Shown: positions 1 to 8,776, counted from the first letter of the stretch. The stretch: DNA of 64,000 nucleotides from Chondromyces crocatus (GCF_001189295.1 NZ_CP012159.1:2432001-2496000), one strand, 5' to 3'. Made by a program: numbers and translations. The notes: generated from the letters alone by a model not told the origin.

Positions 1-466
1 CCCGCCTCGGATCGATGCAGGTGATGCGCGCTCGCAGCCCGAGCGCCAGCATCCGCCGCGCGAGTGCAGGCGTCGGCTCCCCCCACAGTGGGAACACCGC
101 GTCGAGCCCCGTCCCGCGCAGGCTGTCTTCGCGGTAGCGCCGGATCTCCTCCAGGAAGAGGTCCCCGAACGCCAGCGCCGCGACCCCCTCCGCGCGCGCC
201 TGGGCGAGCGCCGCCCCCATGCGCGCCTCGTACTCGGCGTTGGGACAAGGGCTCGGCAGCGGCACCTCTCGGAGCGGGAGCCCCGTGGCGGCCGCCTGCG
301 CGCGCAGCAGCCCGACCCGCACCCCGTGGATGGCCACCCGCGCGTGGGCCTCGTCGACCGTCGTCAGCAGCCCGACTACCTCGATGTCCGTTTGCTGCCG
401 GAGCACATGCAGCGCGTAGGCGCTGTCCTTCCCGCTGCTCCACGAGAGCAGCGTCGGCCGAGGCAT
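1..466 (-). CDS. Dph6-like ATP pyrophosphatase (partial, 3' end outside window)
   Basis: The frame is open from an ATG at 466 to the window edge (155 codons, no stop). The N-terminus carries the PP-loop SWSSGKDSA at residues 8-16, the ATP-binding signature of adenine nucleotide alpha hydrolases. It is followed by a Dph6/MJ0570-type region: a GLLTTVDEAHARVAIHG stretch, then LREVPLPSPCPNAEYE and FGDLFLEEIRRYRE. Archaeal and eukaryotic Dph6 amidate diphthine; bacterial homologues usually have no assigned substrate, so only an ATP-dependent amidation or ligation role can be inferred. It is transcribed leftwards, 41 bp after the stop of the neighbouring lipoprotein gene, so the two may be co-transcribed. 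The C-terminus cannot be judged because it lies outside the window. Confidence 0.85.
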   Translation of the reverse strand, partial: MPRPTLLSWSSGKDSAYALHVLRQQTDIEVVGLLTTVDEAHARVAIHGVRVGLLRAQAAATGLPLREVPLPSPCPNAEYEARMGAALAQARAEGVAALAFGDLFLEEIRRYREDSLRGTGLDAVFPLWGEPTPALARRMLALGLRARITCIDPRR

Positions 467-507
467 CACGGCCCGCGTCGAAGCGAACCGCATCGTCCCA
501 GGCGAAG

Positions 508-1098
508 TCACGGTCGAGGACCCTCGCCGCCTGAAGGCGCGGGCACCCTGTCCGGCCCCGCGCTCGGCGCGCCAGGAGCCTCTTCCGACGGCGCCACAGG
601 CCCTTCAGGCACTCCAGACGACGCTCCCGTGGGGGATGCCGCTGGCGGGGCATCCGACGCGCCCTCGGGCGGCGTGGCGGGCAAAGCGTCGGGCGGCGTG
701 GCGGGCAAAGCGTCGGGCGGTGTGGCGGGCAAAGCGTCGGGCGTCGGGGCGGGTGGCGTCGGCACGAGGGCCGGCGTCGCGGACGCGAGCACCTGGACCG
801 CCCCCTGGCGCAAGCAGATCACGCGCGCCGACTCGGCCCCATCCTGTGTCCACGTCGCGGCGCGCGAGGACTCGGGCTGACAGACGTAGCTCACGCGCTT
901 GTCGCACCCCGAGGCGACGTAGAGCGCATCCCCCATGGACTGCAGCGCGATCTTCTCGCTCGGGCAGTCGAGATCGCTGGCTGCGCGCGCCGCGGCCTCC
1001 CGCCCCCTGGGATTGCAGCCCGGCGCGCAGGTCACCGCGACGGCGAGCCCCACGAGCCATGCCAGGTGCTTCCTGGCGCTTCCCTCGTCGGAGCGCAC
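508..1098 (-). CDS. Putative lipoprotein with Pro/Ala-rich repeat tail
   Basis: About 196 residues. The chosen GTG start gives a basic n-region (SARKH), a hydrophobic stretch LAWLVGLAVAV and a Cys in TCAPGC. This resembles a lipoprotein signal, although the residues before the Cys are not a textbook lipobox. An in-frame ATG at 1143 would add 15 residues; neither start has a clear ribosome binding site. A middle domain with several Cys (DLDCPSEK, SGCDKRVSYVCQ, VICLRQG) suggests a small disulfide-bonded periplasmic domain. The C-terminal third is a low-complexity tail with three copies of DALPATPP. No family recognised. Probably anchored in the cell envelope. Confidence 0.6.
   Translation of the reverse strand: MRSDEGSARKHLAWLVGLAVAVTCAPGCNPRGREAAARAASDLDCPSEKIALQSMGDALYVASGCDKRVSYVCQPESSRAATWTQDGAESARVICLRQGAVQVLASATPALVPTPPAPTPDALPATPPDALPATPPDALPATPPEGASDAPPAASPTGASSGVPEGPVAPSEEAPGAPSAGPDRVPAPSGGEGPRP
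667..738. repeat. 24-bp in-frame tandem repeat, 3 copies
   Basis: Three consecutive 24-bp units (667-690, 691-714, 715-738) differ at one base. They lie inside the lipoprotein gene and encode the octapeptide DALPATPP, so slippage changes tail length without shifting the frame. Confidence 0.9.
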
Positions 1099-1258
1099 GA
1101 CCGTGGTGAAGGGGGCAGAGGAACCAGAGGTGCCGCAGCGCATGCGTCCAACCAACACGGCGAAGCGAGACCCTGCAAGAGAAAGACCGCCAGCGACCGC
1201 ACGGCCCCTGAGCACACCTCTCGCACCTGGCGACAGGCGCCCGCGCGCCCGCCTCCCA

Positions 1259-2218
1259 TCAGAACTGCGCCAGCACCTGCGCCACGACCACCGACACCAC
1301 CCCCAGGGCGAGCCATCCCAGCGAGAACCGCCACCACCCCGGCGTCGTCGCGTGTCGATCCCGAGGCAGGCTCTCCTGCGTCCCGCGGTGCACCGTGAAC
1401 AGCGACTCCTGGCCCGACGTATCGCCCTCCTGGACCAGCCGGAAGGCCTCCGTTCCGCCTCGGTATCCGCCCGCTTGCCAGATGCGCTCGAGCTGCCCCA
1501 CCAGGAAGACGGGATCCCCCAAGGCAAAGAGCGGCTGCAGGTCGACCCAGTCCGACGCATGGCGCTGCTTCGCCGTGTCCTCCCGGACGTCCACGCCCAG
1601 CTCGTTCGCGCGACCCGGCTCGCCCTCGATCGACCGCGCGCTTCGGGCCTCGTCATGGGCCCTCTCCTGCGTCTCCTCGCGTGGCGCGGTCCGGCTGCCC
1701 TGCGCGTCCTCGATGCGGATCCTCACCTCGTCAGCATCCTCGACGATGAGCGGGAACGTCACCCACGTCGCCCGTTCGTCGGTGTGGCCCCGACGCGCTG
1801 CCGCTTCCGGCGAGACGGACGTCCCCTCGACCACTCGCCCCGCCAGCGCGACCCGGTGCCCTGGCAGGGCATCGAGCGAACGCCTCACCTTCAAGCGCGC
1901 GAGACGCCTCCATTCCCGGTCCTCGAACCCCAGGCAGGCCAGCGACATGTAGCTGCCGATGAACAGACCGAAATGGGCCGAGAGGAACAAAAAGGGCATG
2001 TCCGTCACGCGCACGACCCACCGATGGACGACCCAGCAGCAGGCGACGCCTGGCAGGGCGATGGCTGCCATGAACAGCGGGACCGAGACCAGAAACGCCG
2101 TCAGCAGCGCGAGGGGGTGGCCACGCTCGATCCAGGACTCGAACCAGGAATGGCTCCTGGCCCGGTGAGGCGCTGAAGCCGAGACGTCCGGAGCGCTGGG
2201 CGATGAAGGGGGCAGCAT
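1259..2218 (-). CDS. Predicted membrane protein, three transmembrane segments
   Basis: About 319 residues from an ATG at 2218. Two closely spaced hydrophobic segments near the N-terminus (around LALLTAFLVSVPLFMAAIAL and FLFLSAHFGLFIGSYMSLA) are followed by a soluble region. That region has charged stretches and alternating strands (HRVALAGRVV, TWVTFPLIVED, DPVFLVGQLE). A C-terminal segment FSLGWLALGVVSVVVAQVL ends the protein. The topology of N-terminal hairpin, soluble beta-rich domain and C-terminal anchor loosely recalls GIDE-type membrane proteins, but no signature residue is secure and I assign no function. The frame stays open upstream to 2512, but that part reads as random Arg/Pro/Ser-rich sequence, so it was left out. 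Confidence 0.65.
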   Translation of the reverse strand: MLPPSSPSAPDVSASAPHRARSHSWFESWIERGHPLALLTAFLVSVPLFMAAIALPGVACCWVVHRWVVRVTDMPFLFLSAHFGLFIGSYMSLACLGFEDREWRRLARLKVRRSLDALPGHRVALAGRVVEGTSVSPEAAARRGHTDERATWVTFPLIVEDADEVRIRIEDAQGSRTAPREETQERAHDEARSARSIEGEPGRANELGVDVREDTAKQRHASDWVDLQPLFALGDPVFLVGQLERIWQAGGYRGGTEAFRLVQEGDTSGQESLFTVHRGTQESLPRDRHATTPGWWRFSLGWLALGVVSVVVAQVLAQF

Positions 2219-2530
2219 GGATCTCTCCGAGAGACTGCCCGCACGACGGCCGGCGCACGGGCATGAGACCATCCCTGGAGCGCTGGAGACCCTTTCCGGG
2301 GGGCGAGAGGAGAACCCTCCGCACCAGCGGACATTCCGGAGGTGAGGGCATGAGCGGCTGAGCAGGGCTCGCCTCGAAGCCTCCCTGGTTCGATCCGTCC
2401 TGGTGCGACAGGGGCGTACCGTCGGTGAGGTGGGTTTCTGGTCGCTCGACAGGGGTGGATTCGAGTTCCTGACCTCGCAGCGAAGGAAGATGCCAGCTGG
2501 TGGCGGTAGCATCTCGTGAGTTTTCGAGAG

Positions 2531-3019
2531 GTTGGGTGACCGAGAGCGATGGGTCGGGTGACCGAGAGCAGTGGGTCGGGTGACCGAGAGCGATGGGTCG
2601 GGTGACCGAGAGCAGTGGGTCGGGTGACCGAGAGCAGTGGGTCGGGTGACCGAGAGCGATGGGCCGGGTGACCGAGAGCAGTGGGTCGGGTGACCGAGAG
2701 CGATGGGTCGGGTGACCGAGAGCGATGGTCGGGTGACCGAGAGCAGGAGGTCTGCGAGCTGGAGCAGTGGGTCGGGTGACCGAGAGCGATGGTCGGGTGA
2801 CCGAGAGCAGGAGGTCTGCGAGCTGGAGCAGTGGGTCGGGTGACCGAGAGCGATGGTCGGGTGACCGAGAGCGATGGGTCCACGAGTCCGAGAAGGGGAT
2901 CAGGTGACCGAGAGCAGTGGGTCGGGTGGCCGAGAGCAGGGGGCGGATGGCCGGGAGCAGGTGGTCTGTGAACCCAAGGGGGGAGTCCGTTGATCGAGAG
3001 CAGAAGGTCGGGTGATCGG
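2531..3019. repeat. 22-bp minisatellite (about 15 good and 4 degenerate copies)
   Basis: The core GGGTGACCGAGAGC recurs roughly every 22 bp, with an alternating GAT or AGT before GGGTC; some units are 21 bp. A 64-bp composite unit (21 + 21 + 22 bp, containing AGGAGGTCTGCGAGCTGGAGC) occurs twice in tandem at about 2732-2859. Copies decay after about 2900 (GTGGCCGAGAGC, ATGGCCGGGAGC, TTGATCGAGAGC). The array lies in the 1.1-kb gap between the membrane protein gene and the DUF1348 gene (2219-3356). I see no convincing gene in the rest of this gap. Reading frames through the array give only a Leu/Ser/Pro/Thr repeat peptide. Confidence 0.9.
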
Positions 3020-3356
3020 GACCGAAAAGCGCGGTCAGACGCCCGAGGAGATGGCTGCCGGGCTTTCATCCAGGAACAGGGCGTCTGCTGGAGCAGGTCA
3101 GGTCCGTCCCGCCCTGTCGGGTTCAATGGAAGCAAGAATGGACGCGCCGAAGCCACCCTGCTGACGGCTTCGAGGACGGCAATGGTCACGCAATGGACGT
3201 GCGTGACCCCAGCCGCAGCGTCGACCAGCACCTGACCGATTGCGGAGAAGACCTTGGACTCGACCGAGGCGGTGCGCATGCTGGCAGCCAGCGCAGGGCC
3301 TCACTCGCCCTCGCCGCCCTCGGCACGAGACCCGCGGGTACGTGATAGAAACAGGC

Positions 3357-3851
3357 ATGACCGCCGAGAACAGCGCGCCTTCGAGCCCCCTCCGCCCTCC
3401 CATCCCTCCCTTCACCGCCGAGACGGCAGCGCAGAAGGCGCGTGCGGCAGAGGACGCATGGAACACGCGAGACCCGGAGAAGGTCGCCGGGGCGTACACG
3501 GTGGACAGCGCATGGCGAAACCGCAGCGAGTTCATCCACGGGCGAGACGAGATCGTCGCGTTTCTCGCCCGCAAATGGCGCAAGGAACTCGATTATCGTC
3601 TCATCAAGGAACTCTGGGCCTTCTCGGGCAACCGGATCGCCGTTCGCTTCGCATACGAATGGCATGACGACTCGGGCAACTGGTTCCGGTCGTACGGCAA
3701 TGAGAACTGGGAATTCGATGAGCGCGGCTTCATGCGGCAGCGGCACGCCTCCATCAACGACGTGCCCATCCGCGAGCGTGAGCGAAAGTTCCGCTGGCCC
3801 CTCGGTCGCCGCCCGGACGACCACCCCGGCCTGACCGACCTCGGCCTGTGA
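3357..3851 (+). CDS. DUF1348 / SnoaL-like (NTF2 fold) protein
   Basis: 164 residues. After a short Pro-rich N-terminus the protein matches the DUF1348 branch of the NTF2/SnoaL superfamily: [15 protein letters not shown], a conserved [14 protein letters not shown] block, [19 protein letters not shown], and [19 protein letters not shown] through [13 protein letters not shown]. These are small alpha+beta barrel proteins whose cavity may bind a small molecule; no reaction is established for DUF1348. It stands alone downstream of the minisatellite. The ATG start was chosen because homology begins about 20 residues later; upstream in-frame sequence looks non-coding. Confidence 0.88.
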   Translation: MTAENSAPSSPLRPPIPPFTAETAAQKARAAEDAWNTRDPEKVAGAYTVDSAWRNRSEFIHGRDEIVAFLARKWRKELDYRLIKELWAFSGNRIAVRFAYEWHDDSGNWFRSYGNENWEFDERGFMRQRHASINDVPIRERERKFRWPLGRRPDDHPGLTDLGL

Positions 3852-3924
3852 GGCGTATGCGAGCATCAGACACGCACTGGGCGGCTGGGGCGCGTGCCCC
3901 TGCCGCGTGATGAGCACGGGTCGG

Positions 3925-3967
3925 TGATCGCGATCAGTCGAACACCCCACCGGGGTGATCGCGATCA
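3925..3967. promoter_or_regulatory. Twin 12-bp palindromes, candidate operator pair
   Basis: The perfect palindrome TGATCGCGATCA occurs twice, at 3925-3936 and 3956-3967. Each is preceded by GG, and the centres are 31 bp apart, about three helical turns, so two dimers would sit on the same DNA face. The pair lies 95-137 bp upstream of the nuclease gene start at 4062. Operator function is inference from symmetry and position. Confidence 0.5.
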
Positions 3968-4061
3968 GGTGCACGGTGCGGAAAAGGCCGCGGATCGTGG
4001 CGTCTTTCGCCTGGTACGCAGCCTGCTCTGGGACGGGTCGACCCCGAGGAGGGGGCATCCC

Positions 4062-4973
4062 ATGAGCGTCTGCGATCTGATCACCAACAGCGAAGTGAAA
4101 GCTCTGCTCGACCGCGTCATTCCCTCGTACGACCGCATGTTGCGTTTGCCCATCCGGGTGGCGTCCCGGAGTCGCCGCGCCCCGCTGATTGGCACCGCCT
4201 TCGACTATGCACTCCGCTTCGAACTCCAGCGCCGCTGCCCGCAGGCACGTGACCAGGGCTGGGTCGCGGAGCACGCGCTGCATGTGCTGAATGCTGGATA
4301 TCTGAGCGAGGGGGCCGACCCATTCACCACGGCCCAGCTCGCGGAGCGCGTCCGCTGCCGCGTCGACGATGCGCGCGTCTTTCAGCGCGAACATCTGCGC
4401 CAGAAGCAGCCGGACCGCGCGTGGATGGAGCGACTCGCGGACCACGCCTTGCGCCTCGCTCGGCTCGATTCCCTCTACCGCGCCGGCTACCATGGGCCCG
4501 AGCTGTTCGCCGAGAACAGCACCGCGCTGCGAGAGGAAGTGCTCGCCCTGCTCGCCTGTGTGCCCCGTGAGATCTTCACGGGTCGGGGCGAGGTCCTTCT
4601 GAACCCGACCTTCGGGAAATACTCTTCCTGGGTCGGCGGCGCCGACGCCGATCTGATCACGGACGACCGGCTCATCGACATCAAGGTCGTCGCCCAACCC
4701 AACGTCGAGCGTGGGATGGTCCGTCAGCTCGTCGCATACCTCATCCTCGCCACCTGTGCTCGACGCGATGGTGAGCTGATGCCACCGATCGCGTGGATTC
4801 AGCTCTACTTCGCACGGCACGGGCACCTCTGGAGCATGCCCGCCGCCTCGATCCTCGAGCACCCGGCATACGCCGAAGTCGAGCGCGGGATCCTCCAGGT
4901 CGCCCGCGCCATGAATGCACCTCGCTTCCTGCCCATCGAGACGGTGGACATCCTGCCGACGCAGGCCACGTGA
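4062..4973 (+). CDS. PD-(D/E)XK (RecB-like) nuclease superfamily protein
   Basis: 303 residues. The C-terminal half shows a RecB-type PD-(D/E)XK core: GGADADLIT at 192-200 with Asp197, then Asp206-Ile-Lys208 in RLIDIKV, then a QxxxY-like motif RQLVAY at about 221-226. The N-terminal IGTAFDYALRFEL helix resembles the motif-I helix region of RecB/Cas4-like nucleases. The middle is helical and charged. The predicted activity is metal-dependent DNA cleavage, but it is not joined to a helicase or methyltransferase gene. The start was chosen at ATG 4062, preceded by a GAGGAGGGGG ribosome binding site; the frame is open upstream but lacks homology-like sequence. Twin palindromes upstream suggest regulated expression. 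A role in defence or repair is possible and not shown. Confidence 0.7.
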   Translation: MSVCDLITNSEVKALLDRVIPSYDRMLRLPIRVASRSRRAPLIGTAFDYALRFELQRRCPQARDQGWVAEHALHVLNAGYLSEGADPFTTAQLAERVRCRVDDARVFQREHLRQKQPDRAWMERLADHALRLARLDSLYRAGYHGPELFAENSTALREEVLALLACVPREIFTGRGEVLLNPTFGKYSSWVGGADADLITDDRLIDIKVVAQPNVERGMVRQLVAYLILATCARRDGELMPPIAWIQLYFARHGHLWSMPAASILEHPAYAEVERGILQVARAMNAPRFLPIETVDILPTQAT

Positions 4974-5080
4974 GGAGCGCGACCTCGGCTGCCTCTCGCG
5001 TGAAGTCCCCTCGACTCCCTCGTCCGCGAGGGCCACCGACACGATCGATGCTACGAGAGGGGCAGCGTGGAGGTCGGGGC

Positions 5081-6436
5081 GTGGTGACGAGGGCGATGGC
5101 GAGAGGGATGCTGGGCGTGGTCCTGGGGGGCCTGCCGCTCGGCTGTGCGGGGGTGTCGCTGGACAGGGCCTGGGTCGAGCGGACGCAGCTCGCGTGGGGC
5201 AGCCCGGAGAGCACGGTGCTCGGAGCCGACGTCGAGGCGAAGCTCGACGCGATGCTGGAGGGGAAGCGCATCGTCTTCCTCGGCGAGCCGGACCATTACA
5301 TCCACGAGAAGTATCCCTATCGGCTCGCGATGCTGCGGCACCTCGTGAAGCGAGGCTTCCTGCACGTGGGCATGGAGATCGGCACGTCCGAGGGGCGGCG
5401 CATCGACCGCTTCTTCGAGACGGGGGATCCCCGCGCCCTCGATCGGGTGGTGCTGTGGGGGTATGCCGGAGACTCGCCAGAGGAGCGGCGAGAGCTGGAG
5501 CGGTTCCTGCCACGCGCCGCGCCGGACCAGGAGGCGGCGCGGGCGTTCGTCGCCGAGGAGCGCCGGTTCTTCATCGCGCTGCGTGCGCTGGTGGACGCCC
5601 GCGCTGGCGCGGAAGGAGCCGGCCCTCGCCTCCACTTCTTCGGGTTCGATACCGACACGCCGCCGGGCGGGGCGTACCAGGACCTCCGCGAGACGCTGAA
5701 GGAGGTCGCCGACACCCCGGAGGGAGAGGAAGCCTTGCACCAGCTCGCGCTGGTCCCAGGGGAGGACCTGAGCCAGGAGGCGCTGCGGGTGTTCACGCTC
5801 GCCGAAGCGGTGCAGGCCGAGCTGCCTCTGTACGTGTCGGCCTTCGGGCAAGCGCGAGCGACGCAGTTCCAGGAGCAGGTCGTCGCCCTCGCCGAGTCGC
5901 TGGTCTGGGTGGTGGCGCAGATCCAGGCGCCGACGCTCGCGGCGCGCCGCCGGTTCCTCGACCGCCGAGAACGGTTCATGCACGCGCAGCTCGATCGGTG
6001 GCTCGCGCAGCACCCGAAGGAGAAGCTGGTGCTGCTCGGGCACAACGCCCACCTGTCGCGGGCATCGGAGAAGCTGCGGATGGGTCTCCCGGATGGCGAG
6101 CACGCGCCGATGTGGCGGTCCGTGGGCACCCACGTCGTCGGGAAGCGGCCTGCAGACGTGCTCGCGGTCTGGTTGCTGGGGGGGGAGGGCCGGCATTTCC
6201 TTCCCGATGGGAAGCACCCGGTGGTGCGGGAGGTGCCCCTGCGCTCGGGGAGCGTGGAGGCGGCGCTCGCTCCCTTCGGGGACGCCTTCTTGCTCGACCT
6301 GCGAGAGCGCCCGCCAGGGACGCTGCTGGACGCCGTGGTCCCCTTCGGCCATCCCGGCTCTCACGGGCACGGTCCGGTCGGGCTCAACGCCGATGCGCTG
6401 GTGTTCTTCCGGCGGGTGTCACCACCGCGGCCATGA
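5081..6436 (+). CDS. Erythromycin-esterase-like lipoprotein
   Basis: About 451 residues. The GTG start is 7 nt after GGAGG (5069-5073). It gives a lipoprotein signal (MLGVVLGGLPLGC, Cys22). The mature protein fits the erythromycin esterase/EreA-like superfamily: VFLGEPDHYIHEKYP supplies the first Glu-x-x-His element, GFLHVGMEIG the second acidic motif, and LLGHNAHLSR the late His motif. EreA-type enzymes hydrolyse macrolide lactones through an active-site His and acidic residues; most family members have unknown substrates. Here the enzyme is envelope-anchored, so a resistance role cannot be assumed. In-frame ATGs at 5048 and 5096 are alternative starts. Confidence 0.8.
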   Translation: MVTRAMARGMLGVVLGGLPLGCAGVSLDRAWVERTQLAWGSPESTVLGADVEAKLDAMLEGKRIVFLGEPDHYIHEKYPYRLAMLRHLVKRGFLHVGMEIGTSEGRRIDRFFETGDPRALDRVVLWGYAGDSPEERRELERFLPRAAPDQEAARAFVAEERRFFIALRALVDARAGAEGAGPRLHFFGFDTDTPPGGAYQDLRETLKEVADTPEGEEALHQLALVPGEDLSQEALRVFTLAEAVQAELPLYVSAFGQARATQFQEQVVALAESLVWVVAQIQAPTLAARRRFLDRRERFMHAQLDRWLAQHPKEKLVLLGHNAHLSRASEKLRMGLPDGEHAPMWRSVGTHVVGKRPADVLAVWLLGGEGRHFLPDGKHPVVREVPLRSGSVEAALAPFGDAFLLDLRERPPGTLLDAVVPFGHPGSHGHGPVGLNADALVFFRRVSPPRP

Positions 6437-6508
6437 GCGCAGGGGGGCAGGGGAAGTGACGGACGGTCGCGCCGGGAGCTGGTGGGGGCGAGGGGCGGTC
6501 GGGACCGC

Positions 6509-7570
6509 TCACGGGCAGTCGGTGATCTCGACGGCGTAGCTGATGGGGGAGTTGATGCCGGTGACGCGCACCTCGTAGGTGTGACCGACCTGGGTGGTCC
6601 ATCCCTGGGGCACCATGCGGATGGCAGAGCTGCTGCCGAAGTTGGCGGCGAGCTGGGTGACGGCCATGGGGCGGTTCATGCCGCCATCGGTGACGCTGAC
6701 CTGAGCGCCGGCGAGGTTGATGCTGGAGCTCTGGATCGACCAGCCGGTGCTGTCGAGGGGAGCGTAGGAGGCCCTGAGGGCGCCGGACGGGAACTTGCCG
6801 GGGGCGGGCCACGCGGTGAACGGAGGGCTCTGACCACCGGAGCCGCCGAGGACCCACATGCACGAGGCGTTGCTGGTGGAGCCGAGGCCGACGGGGCCGA
6901 GCGCGCCGGACAGGATCCAGCGGCGGTGGCCGAGGGTCGTCTCGTTGCCGGGATCGGCCATGTAGAGGTCCACGGCGGAGACGCCGCGGGTGGAGGCGAT
7001 GTTGCTGTTGGCGGCGCCCTGGGCGCCGGCCTGGGAGTAACAGGTCCAGTTCGTCGGCGGGGAGTGCGAGAGGCTGTTGTTGGCGTGCATCATGAGGGCG
7101 CATGCCTGCGCCTGCTGATTGCGTGTCGCGTCGTGGGCGACCGGGGGGAGGTTGGCCACGAAGCGGTAGAGGTTGATGAGCTTCAGTGCATTGGTGCGTC
7201 CCTCGGCGGAGATGTCGCCCGCGTTGCAGCCGGCGACGCTCCCGCTCCAGGTGCCCTCGCTCAGGGAGGCGCGGTCCTGCTGCCAGCGGGCGCAGACGAG
7301 ATCCTCCTGGGAGCCGCCGCCCGCCCCACCCGTGCCACCACCCGCACCCCCTTGCCCTGGGGTGCCTCCCCCTTCACCAGGGTCGCTGCCGCCGGTCTGG
7401 CCCTGGCCACCGCTGGTGGTGCCGCCGCTGGTCGATGACGCGCCGTCGCCACCGACACCACCCGCACCGCCGGCAGAGAGCGGTCCCGAGCCGTCACCGT
7501 CAGCGTCCGAACAAGCGACACCGAGCGTGAGGAGGGTGAGCGCGGTGCCGAATGCGACGGTGCGCTTCAT
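6509..7570 (-). CDS. CAP/SCP-domain lipoprotein
   Basis: About 353 residues from an ATG at 7570; an in-frame ATG at 7600 would add 10. The signal TALTLLTLGVAC places the lipid-modified Cys at residue 20. A Gly/Ser-rich linker (about residues 28-90) of the myxobacterial type precedes the domain. The CAP (CRISP/antigen-5/PR-1) domain is indicated by a helix INLYRFVANLPPV, AQACALMMHANNSLSHSPP and the late GHRRWILS motif. A C-terminal beta region (WTTQVGHTYEVRVTGI) may be a separate carbohydrate- or protein-binding module. The molecular function of bacterial CAP proteins is mostly unknown. It is divergent from the secreted protein gene at 7987. Confidence 0.8.
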   Translation of the reverse strand: MKRTVAFGTALTLLTLGVACSDADGDGSGPLSAGGAGGVGGDGASSTSGGTTSGGQGQTGGSDPGEGGGTPGQGGAGGGTGGAGGGSQEDLVCARWQQDRASLSEGTWSGSVAGCNAGDISAEGRTNALKLINLYRFVANLPPVAHDATRNQQAQACALMMHANNSLSHSPPTNWTCYSQAGAQGAANSNIASTRGVSAVDLYMADPGNETTLGHRRWILSGALGPVGLGSTSNASCMWVLGGSGGQSPPFTAWPAPGKFPSGALRASYAPLDSTGWSIQSSSINLAGAQVSVTDGGMNRPMAVTQLAANFGSSSAIRMVPQGWTTQVGHTYEVRVTGINSPISYAVEITDCP

Positions 7571-7986
7571 GACGAGGGATGCCGGGAATGTGCGCCTCAT
7601 GACGCGACGGTATCATGGCTCCGAGCGCCACCGCGGTGACGGCCACGAGAATCTCGTGGCGTCGCCGCGGCGTTTCGCCCCGTCGTCGTGCTCGCACCGG
7701 TTCTGACTGGATTGTTCGCGTGGTGCTGATTGCGGTGCGTGCGACCGACGTCGGTGATCGGTCCGCACCACAGAGGACCCTACCGTGCACCCCTCTGCTG
7801 TGCTGTCTCCCATCGGCGGAGCTGTCTTCTAAAGGGGGAGCAAACTGATTGAAGGATCGAATTCCTCGTTGACCGAAAACACGATTTCAATGAGAAGTGA
7901 GAGCAACATCGCTCGCTTCATCCTGCTCGTCACTCGGCGCGACACGCAAGGAGACCCTGGCATCTCAATGAACGGAGAATCGAATC
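7571..7986. other. Divergent intergenic region, no gene seen
   Basis: The 416 bp between the divergent CAP lipoprotein and secreted protein genes hold no convincing gene. The stretch 7825-7925 is clearly more A/T-rich than its surroundings and probably contains the promoter of the rightward gene, but I could not place a clean -35/-10 pair. Confidence 0.6.
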
Positions 7987-8745
7987 ATGGCTAAGCTCAA
8001 CGGTCTCGCTCTGTCGTCCCTCGTCGCTGGCGCCCTCGTGTCGTTCGCAGCCACCACGGTCGAAGCCGCACCTGTCGTTCCCGCGGATCACGAGGCCCTG
8101 ATGTCCGATCTCGTGGCGGCGCTGGTCGGCGTCGATCCCTCCGAGAACCGCAACAACTGGGCGGCACCCAACGAGTCGTGTGCGATCACGTGGGCGAGCC
8201 GGACGAGCGTGCCGTCGGCGCTGACGCGTGGCTCTTGCTTCTTCACGCTCGCGCTGCGCGAGGCCTATCCGAACGTGACCCCGACCCGCTTGAGTCAGTG
8301 GTTCGGTTCGTCCAATCCGAGCGCGGCGGTGTATTACGACCACATCGTGGAAGAGAACCGCTTCTGGCGACTCTTCGACCCGGCCGAGGTGCTCGTCGGC
8401 GACGTCCTCGCCGTGAAGTACACGACCTCGGGCAACGTGACGGTGGGCTACACGCTGGTGGTGAAGGGCATCGAGTACCAGCAGACGTTCTCCGACGGGA
8501 CCGAGCGCTACGTGGTCGAGGTGGTCGACTCGTCCAACGATCCGCACGGGGTTCACGACACGCGCTACGTGTCCGGCGGGCCTCACGTCGCAGGCGTGGG
8601 CTCGGGCTTCCTGTTCCTCGACGCGGATCCGGTCACCGGCGATTACAAGGGGCATTCCTGGAGCCTCCAGAACCAGAACCAGTCGTCCTACTACTCAATC
8701 GCCACGCGGCCGATCGTGGTGGGTCGCTTCGACCCGAACCGCTGA
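7987..8745 (+). CDS. Secreted protein of unknown function
   Basis: 252 residues, ATG preceded by GGAG at about 7974-7977. A Sec signal peptide (LSSLVAGALVSFAATTVEA) has a likely cleavage before APVVPAD. The mature region holds two Cys, one in RGSCFFTLALREAYP, and a PAEVLVGDVLAVKY segment. These loosely recall the Cys and GD-hydrophobic motifs of NlpC/P60 or CHAP hydrolases, with late His residues (DPHGVHDTRYV, KGHSWSL). The resemblance is too weak to call an enzyme. A perfect 7-bp hairpin follows 15 bp after the stop. Confidence 0.7.
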   Translation: MAKLNGLALSSLVAGALVSFAATTVEAAPVVPADHEALMSDLVAALVGVDPSENRNNWAAPNESCAITWASRTSVPSALTRGSCFFTLALREAYPNVTPTRLSQWFGSSNPSAAVYYDHIVEENRFWRLFDPAEVLVGDVLAVKYTTSGNVTVGYTLVVKGIEYQQTFSDGTERYVVEVVDSSNDPHGVHDTRYVSGGPHVAGVGSGFLFLDADPVTGDYKGHSWSLQNQNQSSYYSIATRPIVVGRFDPNR

Positions 8746-8759
8746 GCTGGCGATAACGA

Positions 8760-8776
8760 GCCGCTCCACGAGCGGC
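8760..8776 (+). terminator. Hairpin after secreted protein gene
   Basis: GCCGCTC-CAC-GAGCGGC is a perfect 7-bp stem with a 3-nt loop, 15 bp past the stop of the gene at 7987-8745. There is no T-run after it, so it may be a pausing or RNA-stabilising element. The rest of the 341-bp gap (8746-9086) shows no gene. Confidence 0.35.

Noticed and set aside
2531-3019. Possible CRISPR array
   Set aside because: Units are contiguous, without unique spacers of constant length, and no cas genes are nearby.
2101-3279. Long minus-strand frame through the minisatellite, giving a Leu/Ser/Pro/Thr repeat peptide
   Set aside because: The frame is open only because the 22-bp unit has no stop. The peptide has no signal, the repeat changes frame with 21-bp units, and the frame runs into the membrane protein gene antisense or out of phase.
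3186-5513. 775-codon minus-strand frame
   Set aside because: It runs antisense to the DUF1348, nuclease and esterase-like genes, which have clear homology; high GC keeps the opposite frame open.
5081-6436. Macrolide resistance gene
   Set aside because: Only superfamily-level similarity to EreA; envelope lipoprotein with unknown substrate.
7861-7900. TTGACC as a -35 box for the secreted protein gene
   Set aside because: No acceptable -10 hexamer lies 16-18 bp downstream.
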